NCBI GenBank assembly: GCA_039105265.1
Contig: JAPFFF010000027.1
Location: forward strand, 1,798,001 to 1,862,000
Length of the DNA: 64,000 bases
Direction of reading: 5' to 3'
Source: Tritrichomonas musculus
Taxonomy: Eukaryota; Parabasalia; Tritrichomonadida; Tritrichomonadidae
In this document: positions 21,796 to 32,139 of the stretch, piece after piece
Layout: the number at the start of each line of letters is the position of its first letter
Numbering within the stretch: position 1 is the first letter of the stretch
Notes under the pieces: model-generated
What the model was told of the DNA's origin: nothing
The model's input: only the letters and a program-made list of their open reading frames with translations
Database searches by the model: none
Program-made: the position numbers and the translations under genes

Positions 21796-22045
21796 TAAAT
21801 TGTGAGATCTTCTGCAGAGATTTCACCATTTAAACTTCAGATTGACAATTTCAATTTCATCATCGCGATTAAAGTTTTACGGAATACAGCTTAGAGATGG
21901 AAAATAATAGCTGCTATAATCTATAAACCATTATTTGCTGTGTATTTATTTCTTTTCTAGATTTTGCTTTTAAATGTTTTTTATCATTTTTGATTTTTGT
22001 CTAATTCATTGCTTATGAAATCTCTGCAGAAGATCTCACAATTTA
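21796..22045. mobile_element. Foldback/MITE-like element with 30-bp perfect terminal inverted repeats
   Basis: Bases 21796-21825 and 22016-22045 are exact inverted complements (core GAGATCTTCTGCAGAGATTT), separated by 190 bases with no coding frame. If the outermost TA on each side is a target duplication, it would be a Tc1/mariner-type MITE of about 246 bases. The perfect match of the arms suggests a young copy, or conserved palindromic function. Confidence 0.7.
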
Positions 22046-22215
22046 TGTTCCAGAAGCTTAAAACATGAGCTTCCTCGCAAAAAAATGTTCGACATTTCTA
22101 AATCTCAGAAATTTAGCTGGTAAATCCCCCTGCAGTAGGAATTCACAAGCTAAACCTCCAAGATATAGACTGAGAACATCCCTGCAGAAGAAGTTCAAAA
22201 TCTAAGTCCCAGAGT
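22025..22215. repeat. Degenerate tandem repeat around CTGCAG blocks, about 52-bp spacing
   Basis: CTGCAGAAG-type blocks followed by TTCACAA or TTCAAAA and then CTAAACCTCC or CTAAGTCCC recur at about 22025, 22130 and 22182, a spacing of 105 and 52 bases. It begins inside the right arm of the foldback element, so the element may derive from or sit in this array. Confidence 0.4.
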
Positions 22216-22421
22216 TCTTGTTAAAAAAGGCGCCACAATAATAAAAATGCTTATCGTTTCTACTTTTTGAATCATTGTATCGTTTTTAATTCAATTTTGG
22301 TTTTGTGTATTTATTTGGTCGATTTTGATCGTCCTTATTAAATTTTTTTTCTGATGATATTTGCACACACCCTTTCAAAAAGCAGGCACGAAAATTCAAT
22401 ACTTCTACATAGAGCCTTGAG

Positions 22422-22899
22422 TAGACTTGTTATTTTGAGAATCGATATCAAAAACGTCACTTTTTTGCATCTGATACTCGATTATCAGTTTAAAAATCTG
22501 ATATCGAGATTATCGATTATCAAGATATCAGATATGAAATGTGATATAAAAATAATTGAAAACTTGATATCAATTAACGAGATCTCGAGATCTCAAACAG
22601 ATTTATCTTCTTTTATAATTGGTATTTGTGATTTTATAATATCTAAAAATAAATAATATAATGCATTGATGTTAATTTAAGATTAAAATCAAAAAATACA
22701 TTCTTTTTTTATGAAATATTTGAGAATGAATTACGATCATATTTTTATCAAAAAGTTTAATTGAAAATTCTGATATCAAAAGCTGAGAAAGATGATTCTC
22801 GATTTCTGAAATCGATCTCGAGAATCTGTGTATATTTATGCATCGATATCAAAAAGTCAATCAATTATCGATCTCGATAATCGGAGAATAACAAGTCTA
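22422..22899. mobile_element. Non-autonomous hAT-like element, 8-bp target duplication GCCTTGAG
   Basis: The left end TAGACTTGTTATT (22422-22434) is the exact inverted complement of the right end (22887-22899). The element is flanked by the direct repeat GCCTTGAG at 22414-22421 and 22900-22907. An 8-bp duplication is typical of hAT transposons. The 478-base interior carries many GATATC and TCGAGA motifs in both orientations, so each half can fold back on the other, as in subterminal-repeat-rich hAT MITEs. It encodes no transposase; a 100-codon frame across its left end has no recognisable motif. Confidence 0.8.
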
Positions 22900-23083
22900 G
22901 CCTTGAGAAAATGAAAATGGGCCAAATTTATTAAAAAAAAGTATTTTAAGATTTTATTATTAATATATAATTGTTATATATTTTATTTATATTATATAAT
23001 TATTATAATATAATAAAATAATAAATTACATATTAAGATATGATTTTAAATGTGACGACTCTCAATTATTATTTACTATATTC

Positions 23084-23945
23084 AAAGGTCGTATAACTAA
23101 ATTGAATAAAAAATAAAATTAAATAAATTTATATTTATCTTAATAAATAATTTATTTAATAATTATAATATATAATTTATATATTTTATATCCAATATTA
23201 TAAAATGTAATGGTTGAAATAAAGACTTTAATTAAAATTCAATATATATCGATTTCTTATATATTTGCATCATTTAAAAAATATAGATGTCATTTGAATG
23301 GATATACTATGTGTTATACAAATAATATTTTACTTTTTGACGAAATCCTTCAGTAATTGAAATATTAAACTTTTTATATTTATGAAACCAATCAACTAAA
23401 TCTTCATTTTTAGAAAAAACTGACATTTGATTTAGAATGAAATTCAAATATATTAGAAAGTAAATGCATATAAATAAAATTGTATTCGTCATTTGGCTCC
23501 TGTAACGTCCAATTTTTTTAAAATCATCATTTAATAATTCAACAAATTCAATTTTTCTGCATTTTTAGCTAAAAAATGAATTTTATTTTTTCAATAATAA
23601 TAACTATTTTTATATAACAATTAATGTTTTAAAAGCATATAAAAAGATATCAAAAGAATTAATGATTAGAATAAATTATATAAAAAGTTATCGCTATTCT
23701 AAATTTTTATAAAGTGTTATAAAATTCTTATCAAAAATAATTAAAATAAATTGAGATAAAATACTCAAATTTATTTTCTGAAGAAAATTTAATATATACT
23801 TATATCCTTTTAGTTTTTATTTTAATTTGAATTTTGTACGATGCAAATATTTATAAAACTGATTATTATTATAATAATAAAATATAATTAGTTTTAACAA
23901 ACCAATCGTTGAGTTTTACTGTTTAAATTCAGTTGTACGACCTTT
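23084..23945. mobile_element. Non-autonomous DNA transposon, 8-bp target duplication CTATATTC
   Basis: The ends AAAGGTCGTATAACTAAATT and, inverted, AAAGGTCGTACAACTGAATT match at 18 of 20 positions. They are flanked by the direct repeat CTATATTC at 23076-23083 and 23946-23953. The 862-base interior is extremely AT-rich with no coding frame. The 8-bp duplication suggests hAT, although the terminal bases are not the usual hAT ones, so superfamily assignment is open. The first 15 bases share the spaced pattern AAAGGT-N5-AACT with motifs at 21201, 21515 and (inverted) 33751. Confidence 0.75.
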
Positions 23946-24577
23946 CTATATTCTCAATTTTATTCTCGAAGATTTTTTTATTCAAAATTTATGAAAAAAA
24001 AATTAATGAAAAAAAACTTTCTACATTTGATTTAAATTTTAATTAAACTTCAAAATATATAAAGAAAATTATTTATTCCATTTCTCTCAAATTAACATTT
24101 TATGAGAAACGATTTGAAATTATAATTGTTCAATATTTAGAATATACAGTTATATAAAGTTTATTAATGGTTTGTATTTATTTTAAATATTTTTTAATAT
24201 ATATAATATTATTAAAAGTTATATAATCTATGATATACATATAAATATAAAAAGATATTTGCTTAATATTTTAATAAATATTTTTTATTGAAAAAAAATC
24301 GTTATTAATGTTTATGATTTTAAAATTGATTTTTGCAGCTCGGACGCCTGAATCAAATTAAACTATATTTAGCATATCTTTATTAAATTAAATGTACAAT
24401 ATTTAAATGTAATTATAATCTAAATAAATTCTTTATTTATTTAAATATTTCAAAAAAATATGTAAAAACTCATTAAAATGAACTTTTTAACAAAATATGA
24501 AATATTTATAAAATAACAAAATGCATGATTAATCATTAATTTCCAATATATATAATAATTAATCATTATAATTTCAA

Positions 24578-24603
24578 TCCATCCATCAGGTGGCTGGATT
24601 GGG
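24578..24603. repeat. Short hairpin (CAATCCA / TGGATTG)
   Basis: A 7-bp perfect stem with a 13-base loop (TCCATCAGGTGGC) in AT-rich DNA. Its function is unknown. Confidence 0.35.
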
Positions 24604-24769
24604 TTATTTTCATAGGATACTTGTTTGTGTTATTATAACTTATATAATTGATATTTTAAAACATTAAAATAATAAATATATAAAACAAGTGCACTAGAAT
24701 ATAATATCAAAATGTTATTTAGTAATTATTAATAAATAAAAAGATATACATATTTTTATAAACGTTAAA

Positions 24770-24808
24770 AATGTAAAGTAGGTGTCCGCACCTCTACTTT
24801 TTTACATT
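24770..24808. repeat. Hairpin with GGTG-TCCG-CACC tip
   Basis: The arms AATGTAAAGTAGGTG and CACCTCTAC plus TTTTTTACATT pair over about 15 bases with two small bulges and a TCCG tetraloop. It stands out from the surrounding A/T. It could be a foldback remnant or a small structured transcript. Confidence 0.4.
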
Positions 24809-25760
24809 ATTTTGTTTATTCCAAATGCAAGATTCAAATCAAATAAAATCAAGCGATCGATAAATAGTTTCTCCTTTACAAAATATTTTAACTGATACCA
24901 ATGATTTATTTTCATATAACCAAATAGTAGAAGATTTTTACGTTTTACATAAATATAGTTGGTGGACATAATTCTGTTTTGGAGACATAATTATGTTTTC
25001 ACATCATTTCTATATATTCAAATTGGACTTTTAAAAAAACAATTGTAGAACAATTAATATCATATTGGATACATTCTATTCCCCAATTTTCATTCACTTT
25101 TATCAAACTAAATTTGATCATAAATATGATATAGAATTTTTAATTTCTGAATATTTTTTTATTATTTGAAAAAAATTATAATTTATTTTTCATCTATAAT
25201 TAAAATGTATCATTATTATTTATTGAAATAAAATAGATAATTAGAAAAAATGGTTTTATTTTCATTTCACTACTCAAAAACTCATTTCATATCACATTTC
25301 ATGCTTTTACCATAAAAAAAAAAGGTTGTTTTTAATTTGCTCTAACATAGTTATTATTTTAGAATATATTGTATATATTATATTTTAGAAAAAAAATTTA
25401 TTGAAATAATAATTATATAAAAAGAAAAAGTGTTTTCAAAATATGACAAAAATCATTCATACAAAATTACAAATTTTGAAAAATGAGTTTATTTTATTTC
25501 AAATTAGATGCAGTATTAATCATCTATATGATACATATAATATATTAAATATAATAATATGGTTGAAAAAGAATCAATCTTGGAAAAATTTCATTTTTCT
25601 TTTTTTCATTCAAAATCATTCATAAATCACTCATGCATAATTGATATGATTTCAGAATTACATTATTTGATAACACATACAATGAAATATATTATTAATC
25701 CTCTAAAAATCATTGTTGTCCATCAAGATTTCAGGTTTTTCTAAGAAATAAGTTGTATAC

Positions 25761-25798
25761 GTTAGGCTGTGCGCCCTTAACGGTCGCCCAGACCTAAC
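25761..25798. repeat. Strong GC-rich hairpin beside the Maverick block
   Basis: The stem runs GTTAGG / CCTAAC, CTG / CAG, GCG / CGC, CC / GG, giving 14 pairs with single-base bulges or mismatches and the loop CTTAAC. GC-rich sequence continues to about 25822 (CTGCGCCGATGATTTCACTG then GGGG). It lies about 100 bases beyond the stop of the large minus-strand gene at 25900, so it could fold in that gene's 3' end, or mark the border of the mobile element. Not a tRNA. Confidence 0.6.
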
Positions 25799-25899
25799 TG
25801 CGCCGATGATTTCACTGGGGGATAGTTATAAGCAAAAAAAAATATATGATAGATAGTTTATTCTTATTTCTTTCTATATATTGCATCAAATGTTGATTC

Positions 25900-28800
25900 T
25901 TATCTATCATCTAAATCAAGTGTTATGTCTTCAACAAGCATGTCATAACCGATATAGGTAATTGTATTTTCTTTGCCATAAATTTCATCCATATACAATT
26001 CATTATCGCCAGCACAATGGTTATAAGTTATTAATCTAACATAATGTTGTTTTTGACTCCTATCTGTCCAAATTAACAAATATTCACCATCTTCTACAGG
26101 TGCACCATCAGATGTAGTGGCTTCTACTTGGAACAAGTTATCACCATAATAAAAACTAAAATATATCGAATGAGACTCAGTAATGTTCTCAGTAAAAGAA
26201 GAATAATAGGTTTTCCAATCAAGTGGCGGATTTTCAAGCGCATAAATTCTAGCTTCAAAAGCGGCTATCGTAGCCTTTAATGTGGTATTTTCAGCCTCTA
26301 ATGTCTCAATTCTGCCTTTGAGCACATCTAAAGCCTCATTTGTTTCATCAACAGTAGGATAAGTATTCATTATTTTTGCTATGTTTTCATCGTTTGTATG
26401 TGAGTTTTCTTCTATTTGATCAATCTTTTTATTAAGCGCATCAATGTCACTCATATATGCTATATCATTTACAGAATATTTCATACTTCTTATCGCTGTG
26501 TTCTCTTTGATGCTGATTGCACTAATTCTATGTCTCTTTGGGTTATCAATAATTATAGTTTTGTCTTGGAGAGATGCAGTTGGAAAGTTCTCTGTGCCCT
26601 CATAGTTCGATATCTCTCCATTTGATATATGAATTATTGGATAATTCTCTTCATAGTCTATATCATTATATTCGCTTACTTTCATGATCATAATCCTGAC
26701 TTTGATAATTCCTTCACTTATTGTATCCTCAGCTTCTAAATGTATTTTGCCATCAATTAATTTGCCATTAATGTCAATTGTATCGTCTCTTTTCAAATCA
26801 CTTTTTGAAATAAAATCATTATTTTCAAATTCATTGGCTATTTCATCCACCTTTAAGGCCAATAATTTGAAAATAGGTTTCAATATTTCTCTGAATTGAT
26901 TACATAATTCATAAGAGGCTGAAACCGATAAACTATATTCTTCTGGATTATCATCTTCTTCAGTATAAGGGATATCGTCTAAATTTGTATATTCTGAATT
27001 ACACCAATTAATAACAGGTGAAATATCGGTGGTTATGCTCCTTAGTTCCATTCCAGGCCATACTCTCATAACTTGCCAATATGGTTGACCTGCAACTCTT
27101 AATCTCATTCGTAAACCTCTGAAAAAGCTAGAAAAGGCTGCTTTTAAAATTTGGATACCATGTGGAAAAAGTTGCATGCCGATAGATGCTGCACTCCCTA
27201 CTGTGCCTGCTATACCAAAAGCTAGGGCAGTATATGAGACAATTCTTAAATGCTTAACGTCATTCTCTAAATGTTGAGTTATGTTTTTGACTTGAACCAT
27301 TTCTGAATCAAGTACGTTAACTCTATGACTCATTTCATTCAAATCGTACGATACGACATCCAAATTATTTGTCACTAAATTTAAATCACTTCTCATCGTC
27401 GTGATGTTATCGGCGGTTATGATTTTAGAACTTGTGATATTATAATCTGTATAAAGTGTGGTTGCTGCATTTGGATTTGGTGTTATTTCATAAAATTGTT
27501 GCTGAATAATATATTTGAAAGGATTCATAATTCCATCCCAATTGACCTCATCTACTGGATCCACCAAATCCTTTTTCAGATATAATTCAATATTTCTATG
27601 ACTTGCATCAATTTTTGAATCTTCATAACGATAAGAGATTTTTTCAATTGTATCGAGAACACCGATAGTATCGCAATAAGCTGTATCGTTCCTTTCAACA
27701 AGGTGAACTCCCTCAAGGCGAAATGACATTCGATTTGCTATATCTGAATTTGGTGAATAGATATCCAAGAAAATTTCCTCAATGTTTTTCACCTCAAAAG
27801 TTCGTTTCGAATAATTATATATTAATATTTCAATTGCATAAAGATCATAGCCTTCAACTGAATGACTGAAATTTGTGTTTCCCCAATCAACACCTATTTC
27901 ATTTCCATTTTTCAAAGTGCCATCATTAAATTTCACTTTCAATTCAATTTTGCCATCTTTTTCCCATCCTTCTCCTCTAACAGGTCTTCTGATAAATGCT
28001 TGCATTAAATTCTTTTCATTAACATTTGTATACCATATATTATCAGTAAAGAATTTTTTATTCCAGTCATCATTCTTCATCATAACACATGCACCAATAG
28101 CATCATAAGCATCTTTTTTTGCTCTTGTATTGCATTTATTTATTATTTTTCCATTTGATTTGCCTTGGATATTTTTGCCATCCCATTTAGTTCCATCCCA
28201 TATTAAGTCCCATTTATTTCCAAAACAATATTCTTTGAATTTAAATTGTAAATGCGGTGGTATTGTATAATCTGAGGGTACTTCAAAAATCATTTTATAA
28301 TAATCATTATCATCTGAAATAATTGAAGGCTTATAGAAATAATGAACGTCACTTTTGTGTAATTTGAGAGCATTATCTGCTTCAATTATTTTGCTCTTAA
28401 AAACTGGTTTATTCGATTCAATTAAATCCTGACTTGTTTGATTCATTATACTCAAATCACCGTTCATCCATAACGTATATGGCACAATATTGAGACGCTC
28501 ATCAAAAGCTATGAAAAATTGAGAGCTATCTTCAGAACATTTATTTGTATATCCTTTCGATTCTTCATCATAAGCTATTATCGGACATTGAATATGATTA
28601 TCATGAACGCTTATGAAAAATTCTTTGATATATCGTCCTTCTGTGTCATAAACAACATATTTTCTGAGAATTATTTTGAATATATTCCCATTGAAAGCTT
28701 TCAATTTTTGTTCAATATCATCATCATTTATTTTAATTTTCAATATATTATAATTTACATTATTGATTGTTTTTGTATCCCCTTCAACGTTTTCATTTTT

Positions 28801-30357
28801 CACATTGAATTCTGGAACTCCAAATTTTATATTAAAAAGTGAATCTGTCTTATCTGATGACGTAGCTAATTTTTCAATATCAACACCGTTTATTAATCCA
28901 TTTACATTCAAATTTGCTAATATATTGAAATTGCCTAAAACCGGTTTTTTCTCATCAATTGTTCGGCCATCTTCTTTCAAAATATTGATATCATAGCTTT
29001 CTAATAATTCATTTACTGAATTCACTCCTGAAATATTTGCTGGCAAATTATTATTAATATTAATATCTGCTATTTCATCTGATAATAATTTAATATCATC
29101 AACGGTGTCTACATGATGGCGCCAAAACCATTCACCTCCATATTGAACAATTTGGCCTTTTCCTAAAAATCGGCCTTGATTCAATAATTCAACCATAACT
29201 GACACTTCCTCTGAATAGCTATTTCTCCAATTTCTGTCAAAACCTCTATTTCTATATGATAACATCACCCACTCTTCTAAATAATCATCCCATACATAGT
29301 TATCAGGAGGAACAAATTCATGATTGGTTCTCCATCCAGCTTCAAAATTCTGTCCATGTTCTTGCCATTCTTGATCAAAAACATTCCAAACATAATTATC
29401 ACCAAAATGTTGTCTTTGATCTCTTTGCCATTCTAATCTTTCACTTTGATCTTGATTTGTATATGAGTTATAATTTGCATGAAATATCCATTGATCATAT
29501 CTATCACTCCAACGAAAAACGCCACCATTTATTTGAGATGGCAACAGAAAGGTTGCTAATGCTGAACTAGGATTCGTTCTCCAGTCGGCATTTGATTCTT
29601 GAATACCATTTTCTGCACCGATAGCAACCCATTCACCATGAAAAGTGTCAATGATAAAATTGCGTGGCATATTTTGTGAATTAAGATTTGTTCGCCAACC
29701 AGATTGAAAATTAGAATTATTATGAAGAACCCAATGATCAGTTAATATGTCAAAAACATAATTTTCATCTCTTTGAAAAGAACGATCATGTGATGTGTCA
29801 ATTACATTCACTTTTTCTTTCTTTTTTCGTCGTCTTTTTATCGTTGTGTTCACTTGAGTTGCTGCTTCTTGATATATTTCTGGTTGAAACATCGCATCAA
29901 CAAAAGAGCCGACACTATTATCAATTATTAAATGATTTTGCTTTTGAATTAATTGTTGAATGTCAAGATGTTGTTGTTGAGAAATTTGGCCAAAAAATCT
30001 TTGATTATTATTATTATTATTATTATCATTACAATTGCATTCTCTTATATTTGAGACTCTTTCTTCTAAAACATTATGTTGCTGAATAATATTTCGAATA
30101 TTTCTATTTGTTGTATCGATCCATCCCTGAAAACTAGGGTCTCTCATATCGTCATCATTATTATCATTTCCATTTCCATCAATAATAATGCCATTATTAA
30201 TATCCAACAATTGCCCTCCTTCAAAATTGCTCGTGCTTAATGCTAAACGTCCATTTTCAATTTTTTTGGCACGAATCTTTTTGAATGCACTTGTGATTAC
30301 CATGCCCATAATTCCTGAACCAAGAAGAACCAAAATAACAGTAAGGATACTTTTCAT
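25900..30357 (-). CDS. Maverick part: large fibre-like coiled-coil membrane protein (1485 aa)
   Basis: An N-terminal hydrophobic helix (residues about 4-22) suggests a membrane anchor. Residues about 190-430 contain several Trp-rich repeats of the form NYVFDILTDHWVLH...GWRTN and NYVWDDYLEEWVML. A large beta-rich middle follows. Near 1040-1065 there is a second hydrophobic segment (TALAFGIAGTVGSAASIGM) just after a heptad-type coiled coil, and another coiled coil lies at about 1330-1400 before a C-terminal beta domain. This layout is reminiscent of trimeric fibre or fusion-type surface proteins, but I cannot name a family. It is treated as part of the fossil element. Confidence 0.55.
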   Translation of the reverse strand: MKSILTVILVLLGSGIMGMVITSAFKKIRAKKIENGRLALSTSNFEGGQLLDINNGIIIDGNGNDNNDDDMRDPSFQGWIDTTNRNIRNIIQQHNVLEERVSNIRECNCNDNNNNNNNQRFFGQISQQQHLDIQQLIQKQNHLIIDNSVGSFVDAMFQPEIYQEAATQVNTTIKRRRKKKEKVNVIDTSHDRSFQRDENYVFDILTDHWVLHNNSNFQSGWRTNLNSQNMPRNFIIDTFHGEWVAIGAENGIQESNADWRTNPSSALATFLLPSQINGGVFRWSDRYDQWIFHANYNSYTNQDQSERLEWQRDQRQHFGDNYVWNVFDQEWQEHGQNFEAGWRTNHEFVPPDNYVWDDYLEEWVMLSYRNRGFDRNWRNSYSEEVSVMVELLNQGRFLGKGQIVQYGGEWFWRHHVDTVDDIKLLSDEIADININNNLPANISGVNSVNELLESYDINILKEDGRTIDEKKPVLGNFNILANLNVNGLINGVDIEKLATSSDKTDSLFNIKFGVPEFNVKNENVEGDTKTINNVNYNILKIKINDDDIEQKLKAFNGNIFKIILRKYVVYDTEGRYIKEFFISVHDNHIQCPIIAYDEESKGYTNKCSEDSSQFFIAFDERLNIVPYTLWMNGDLSIMNQTSQDLIESNKPVFKSKIIEADNALKLHKSDVHYFYKPSIISDDNDYYKMIFEVPSDYTIPPHLQFKFKEYCFGNKWDLIWDGTKWDGKNIQGKSNGKIINKCNTRAKKDAYDAIGACVMMKNDDWNKKFFTDNIWYTNVNEKNLMQAFIRRPVRGEGWEKDGKIELKVKFNDGTLKNGNEIGVDWGNTNFSHSVEGYDLYAIEILIYNYSKRTFEVKNIEEIFLDIYSPNSDIANRMSFRLEGVHLVERNDTAYCDTIGVLDTIEKISYRYEDSKIDASHRNIELYLKKDLVDPVDEVNWDGIMNPFKYIIQQQFYEITPNPNAATTLYTDYNITSSKIITADNITTMRSDLNLVTNNLDVVSYDLNEMSHRVNVLDSEMVQVKNITQHLENDVKHLRIVSYTALAFGIAGTVGSAASIGMQLFPHGIQILKAAFSSFFRGLRMRLRVAGQPYWQVMRVWPGMELRSITTDISPVINWCNSEYTNLDDIPYTEEDDNPEEYSLSVSASYELCNQFREILKPIFKLLALKVDEIANEFENNDFISKSDLKRDDTIDINGKLIDGKIHLEAEDTISEGIIKVRIMIMKVSEYNDIDYEENYPIIHISNGEISNYEGTENFPTASLQDKTIIIDNPKRHRISAISIKENTAIRSMKYSVNDIAYMSDIDALNKKIDQIEENSHTNDENIAKIMNTYPTVDETNEALDVLKGRIETLEAENTTLKATIAAFEARIYALENPPLDWKTYYSSFTENITESHSIYFSFYYGDNLFQVEATTSDGAPVEDGEYLLIWTDRSQKQHYVRLITYNHCAGDNELYMDEIYGKENTITYIGYDMLVEDITLDLDDR

Positions 30358-30383
30358 AAGCTCTGTTTGGTTTTCATAATATT

Positions 30384-31772
30384 TTACAAAAATTCATAAG
30401 CACTATTCACTTCAATAACGATATCACCCGTCGTTTCTATTGGATGATTGACAAATTGATAAACTGCATGAATAATTTTTTTTGTGGATTTATCCCATAT
30501 TAATTGAACTGTGCCGTTAAATATTTCAATAAATTTTTCTTTGGAAAAGTTGTTATATAAAAATGTTTGTATTGGAGCTGTATATTTACTATTTTGAATT
30601 ATTTCTTTGAGCCAATCCATGAACTTGCCTATATCAACTGGATTTTCAATATCAACAATATCCTCTCCATCAAACATAAAACGATATTCTCTATTTTCTA
30701 TTTCTCCATCTAATTTATGAAATGGTATCTGAATTCTATCAAGAGCCTCCATCATTTTCTGTTTATTTATATTTTTGCCTATCCATTCTTTCCAGTCTTC
30801 AAAACTGCTTGTATTTGAAATGTATTGTTTCAAAAAGTCGACAAAATTTTCGACAACGGCAAAATGTTTATCACCAGCAACATCATCATCAAAATGTGCT
30901 ATATATGTCTTCTGATATGTTTCTCCATCTTTACCAAACACAGTCTGTTTAAAATTATTATATATATTTTTCAAAGCAGTTTTATTAAAATTCTCCATGA
31001 TATGACGGAAAAAATTCTGATTCTGTTTATCGGCCTTCTTCAATTTTTCTAAAACATTGGCTATATTATCATATTCGATTTCACCTTTATCGTTCACTGT
31101 TTTTGTTTTTAAAGTTTTTGTCTCTATTTCATCTTTGGCTTCATTATATACTGTCACTTCTTGATTATTTAAGCCTTCCATAATATCTTCATGCATTTGA
31201 GATATTGTTTCTGTGTTTGTATTGATTGCATTGACCATTTGGTCAAAATTTGTGATAGGTTCGTCTTTGGTTTTCATTCTATTTTTGGTCAAAAATGATC
31301 CATACCATGGTTCTGATTCTTTTTCGGTTTCTTCATACGTTATCACTTTTGCTTTTCTATCTGGTTTAATATTTGATGAACTGTCAAAACCGAAATCTTT
31401 CAAATTATTGAATGTTTTCATCCAATTATATAAATTTTCAAGAGTGATATTCAATGATTCAATAATCTCATTAATTGTGGCTACTTTTTCTTTTTCATAA
31501 TAGCATCGTTTATCCTCCCAATAATCCAAAAGTTGAGCACCATCCTCTTTTTTAAGGGGGAGCATTTTCAATAGTTTATTATCTGGGCTGATAACCGTCA
31601 TAGCCCTTGAATGTTTAATAAACTGATTGAGTACTCTTATTAATTGATTAAATGTCTTTATTGAATTGTTTTCTGTTGAGATATAATATTTATTCTTTAG
31701 ATCAAAATCTAATCCTTTCAATGTTAAGTCTGAAATTTCACGGTTTACATCAAAAGTTGCGTCTATTTTCAA
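30384..31772 (-). CDS. Maverick part: helical structural protein-like region
   Basis: A long charged, mostly helical product with phage-structural character (repeated SFEDWKEWIGKNINKQKMME-type amphipathic helices). It has no enzyme motif. It belongs to the minus-strand group and lies 26 bases upstream of the large fibre-like gene. Function unknown; it may be a virion structural or fibre-assembly part. Confidence 0.45.
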   Translation of the reverse strand: MKIDATFDVNREISDLTLKGLDFDLKNKYYISTENNSIKTFNQLIRVLNQFIKHSRAMTVISPDNKLLKMLPLKKEDGAQLLDYWEDKRCYYEKEKVATINEIIESLNITLENLYNWMKTFNNLKDFGFDSSSNIKPDRKAKVITYEETEKESEPWYGSFLTKNRMKTKDEPITNFDQMVNAINTNTETISQMHEDIMEGLNNQEVTVYNEAKDEIETKTLKTKTVNDKGEIEYDNIANVLEKLKKADKQNQNFFRHIMENFNKTALKNIYNNFKQTVFGKDGETYQKTYIAHFDDDVAGDKHFAVVENFVDFLKQYISNTSSFEDWKEWIGKNINKQKMMEALDRIQIPFHKLDGEIENREYRFMFDGEDIVDIENPVDIGKFMDWLKEIIQNSKYTAPIQTFLYNNFSKEKFIEIFNGTVQLIWDKSTKKIIHAVYQFVNHPIETTGDIVIEVNSAYEFL

Positions 31773-32123
31773 TTAATTTAGAGAGTTTTGAATAGCATCT
31801 GAATTATCATTCAAACATTTATAAAGCTGTTCTAAGGTGAAAGCATTGGTCAATTTGCCATTCACCTTGATTTGTCCTGTTGGATAAATATTGACCTTAT
31901 ATAAGTTTTTTATATCTCCTGGTTTTATACCTGCACCTGCGGTTATATAAGCATCTATTTCTGTTTTATTATAAATGTTATTGAAGAAAACTGCAGAACC
32001 ATCTTCATCTTCTATTTGAACAATTCTATTTCCATTCTCATCTTCTCCGACTTTGATTTCTATTCCATTTGATTTTAATATCTCAGCCTCACTTGATTGA
32101 ATTGAGTATAAACCAATCGACAT
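31773..32123 (-). CDS. Maverick part: small tail-fibre-like region
   Basis: The region encodes about 116 residues with NKTEIDAYITAGAGI, a signature often seen in phage tail-fibre and tailspike shafts, after a beta-rich start (GIEIKVGEDENGNRIVQIED). It is the first part of the minus-strand group and starts 16 bases from the divergent plus-strand group. The assignment to a fibre-like role is inference. Confidence 0.4.
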   Translation of the reverse strand: MSIGLYSIQSSEAEILKSNGIEIKVGEDENGNRIVQIEDEDGSAVFFNNIYNKTEIDAYITAGAGIKPGDIKNLYKVNIYPTGQIKVNGKLTNAFTLEQLYKCLNDNSDAIQNSLN

Positions 32124-32139
32124 ATTTAATAATAAATAA

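Larger units (their letters stand above)
23954..25760. other. Long AT-rich intergenic stretch with hairpins
   Basis: About 1.8 kb with no supported gene; open frames near 25440-25744 are short and have no motif. Two hairpins stand out (24578-24603 and 24770-24808), followed by the much stronger one at 25761-25798. Confidence 0.6.

Noticed and set aside
22354-22656. 100-codon plus-strand frame across the left end of the hAT-like MITE
   Set aside because: It crosses the target duplication and TIR, so it cannot be an old gene; composition follows GATATC-type repeats.
25443-25744. Two overlapping 60-codon frames left of the Maverick block
   Set aside because: Ile/Phe/His-rich, no motif, expected by chance in this composition.
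25761-25822. GC-rich segment considered as a tRNA or hammerhead ribozyme
   Set aside because: One long stem rather than a cloverleaf, no A/B boxes, and no hammerhead core (CUGAUGA with GAAA).
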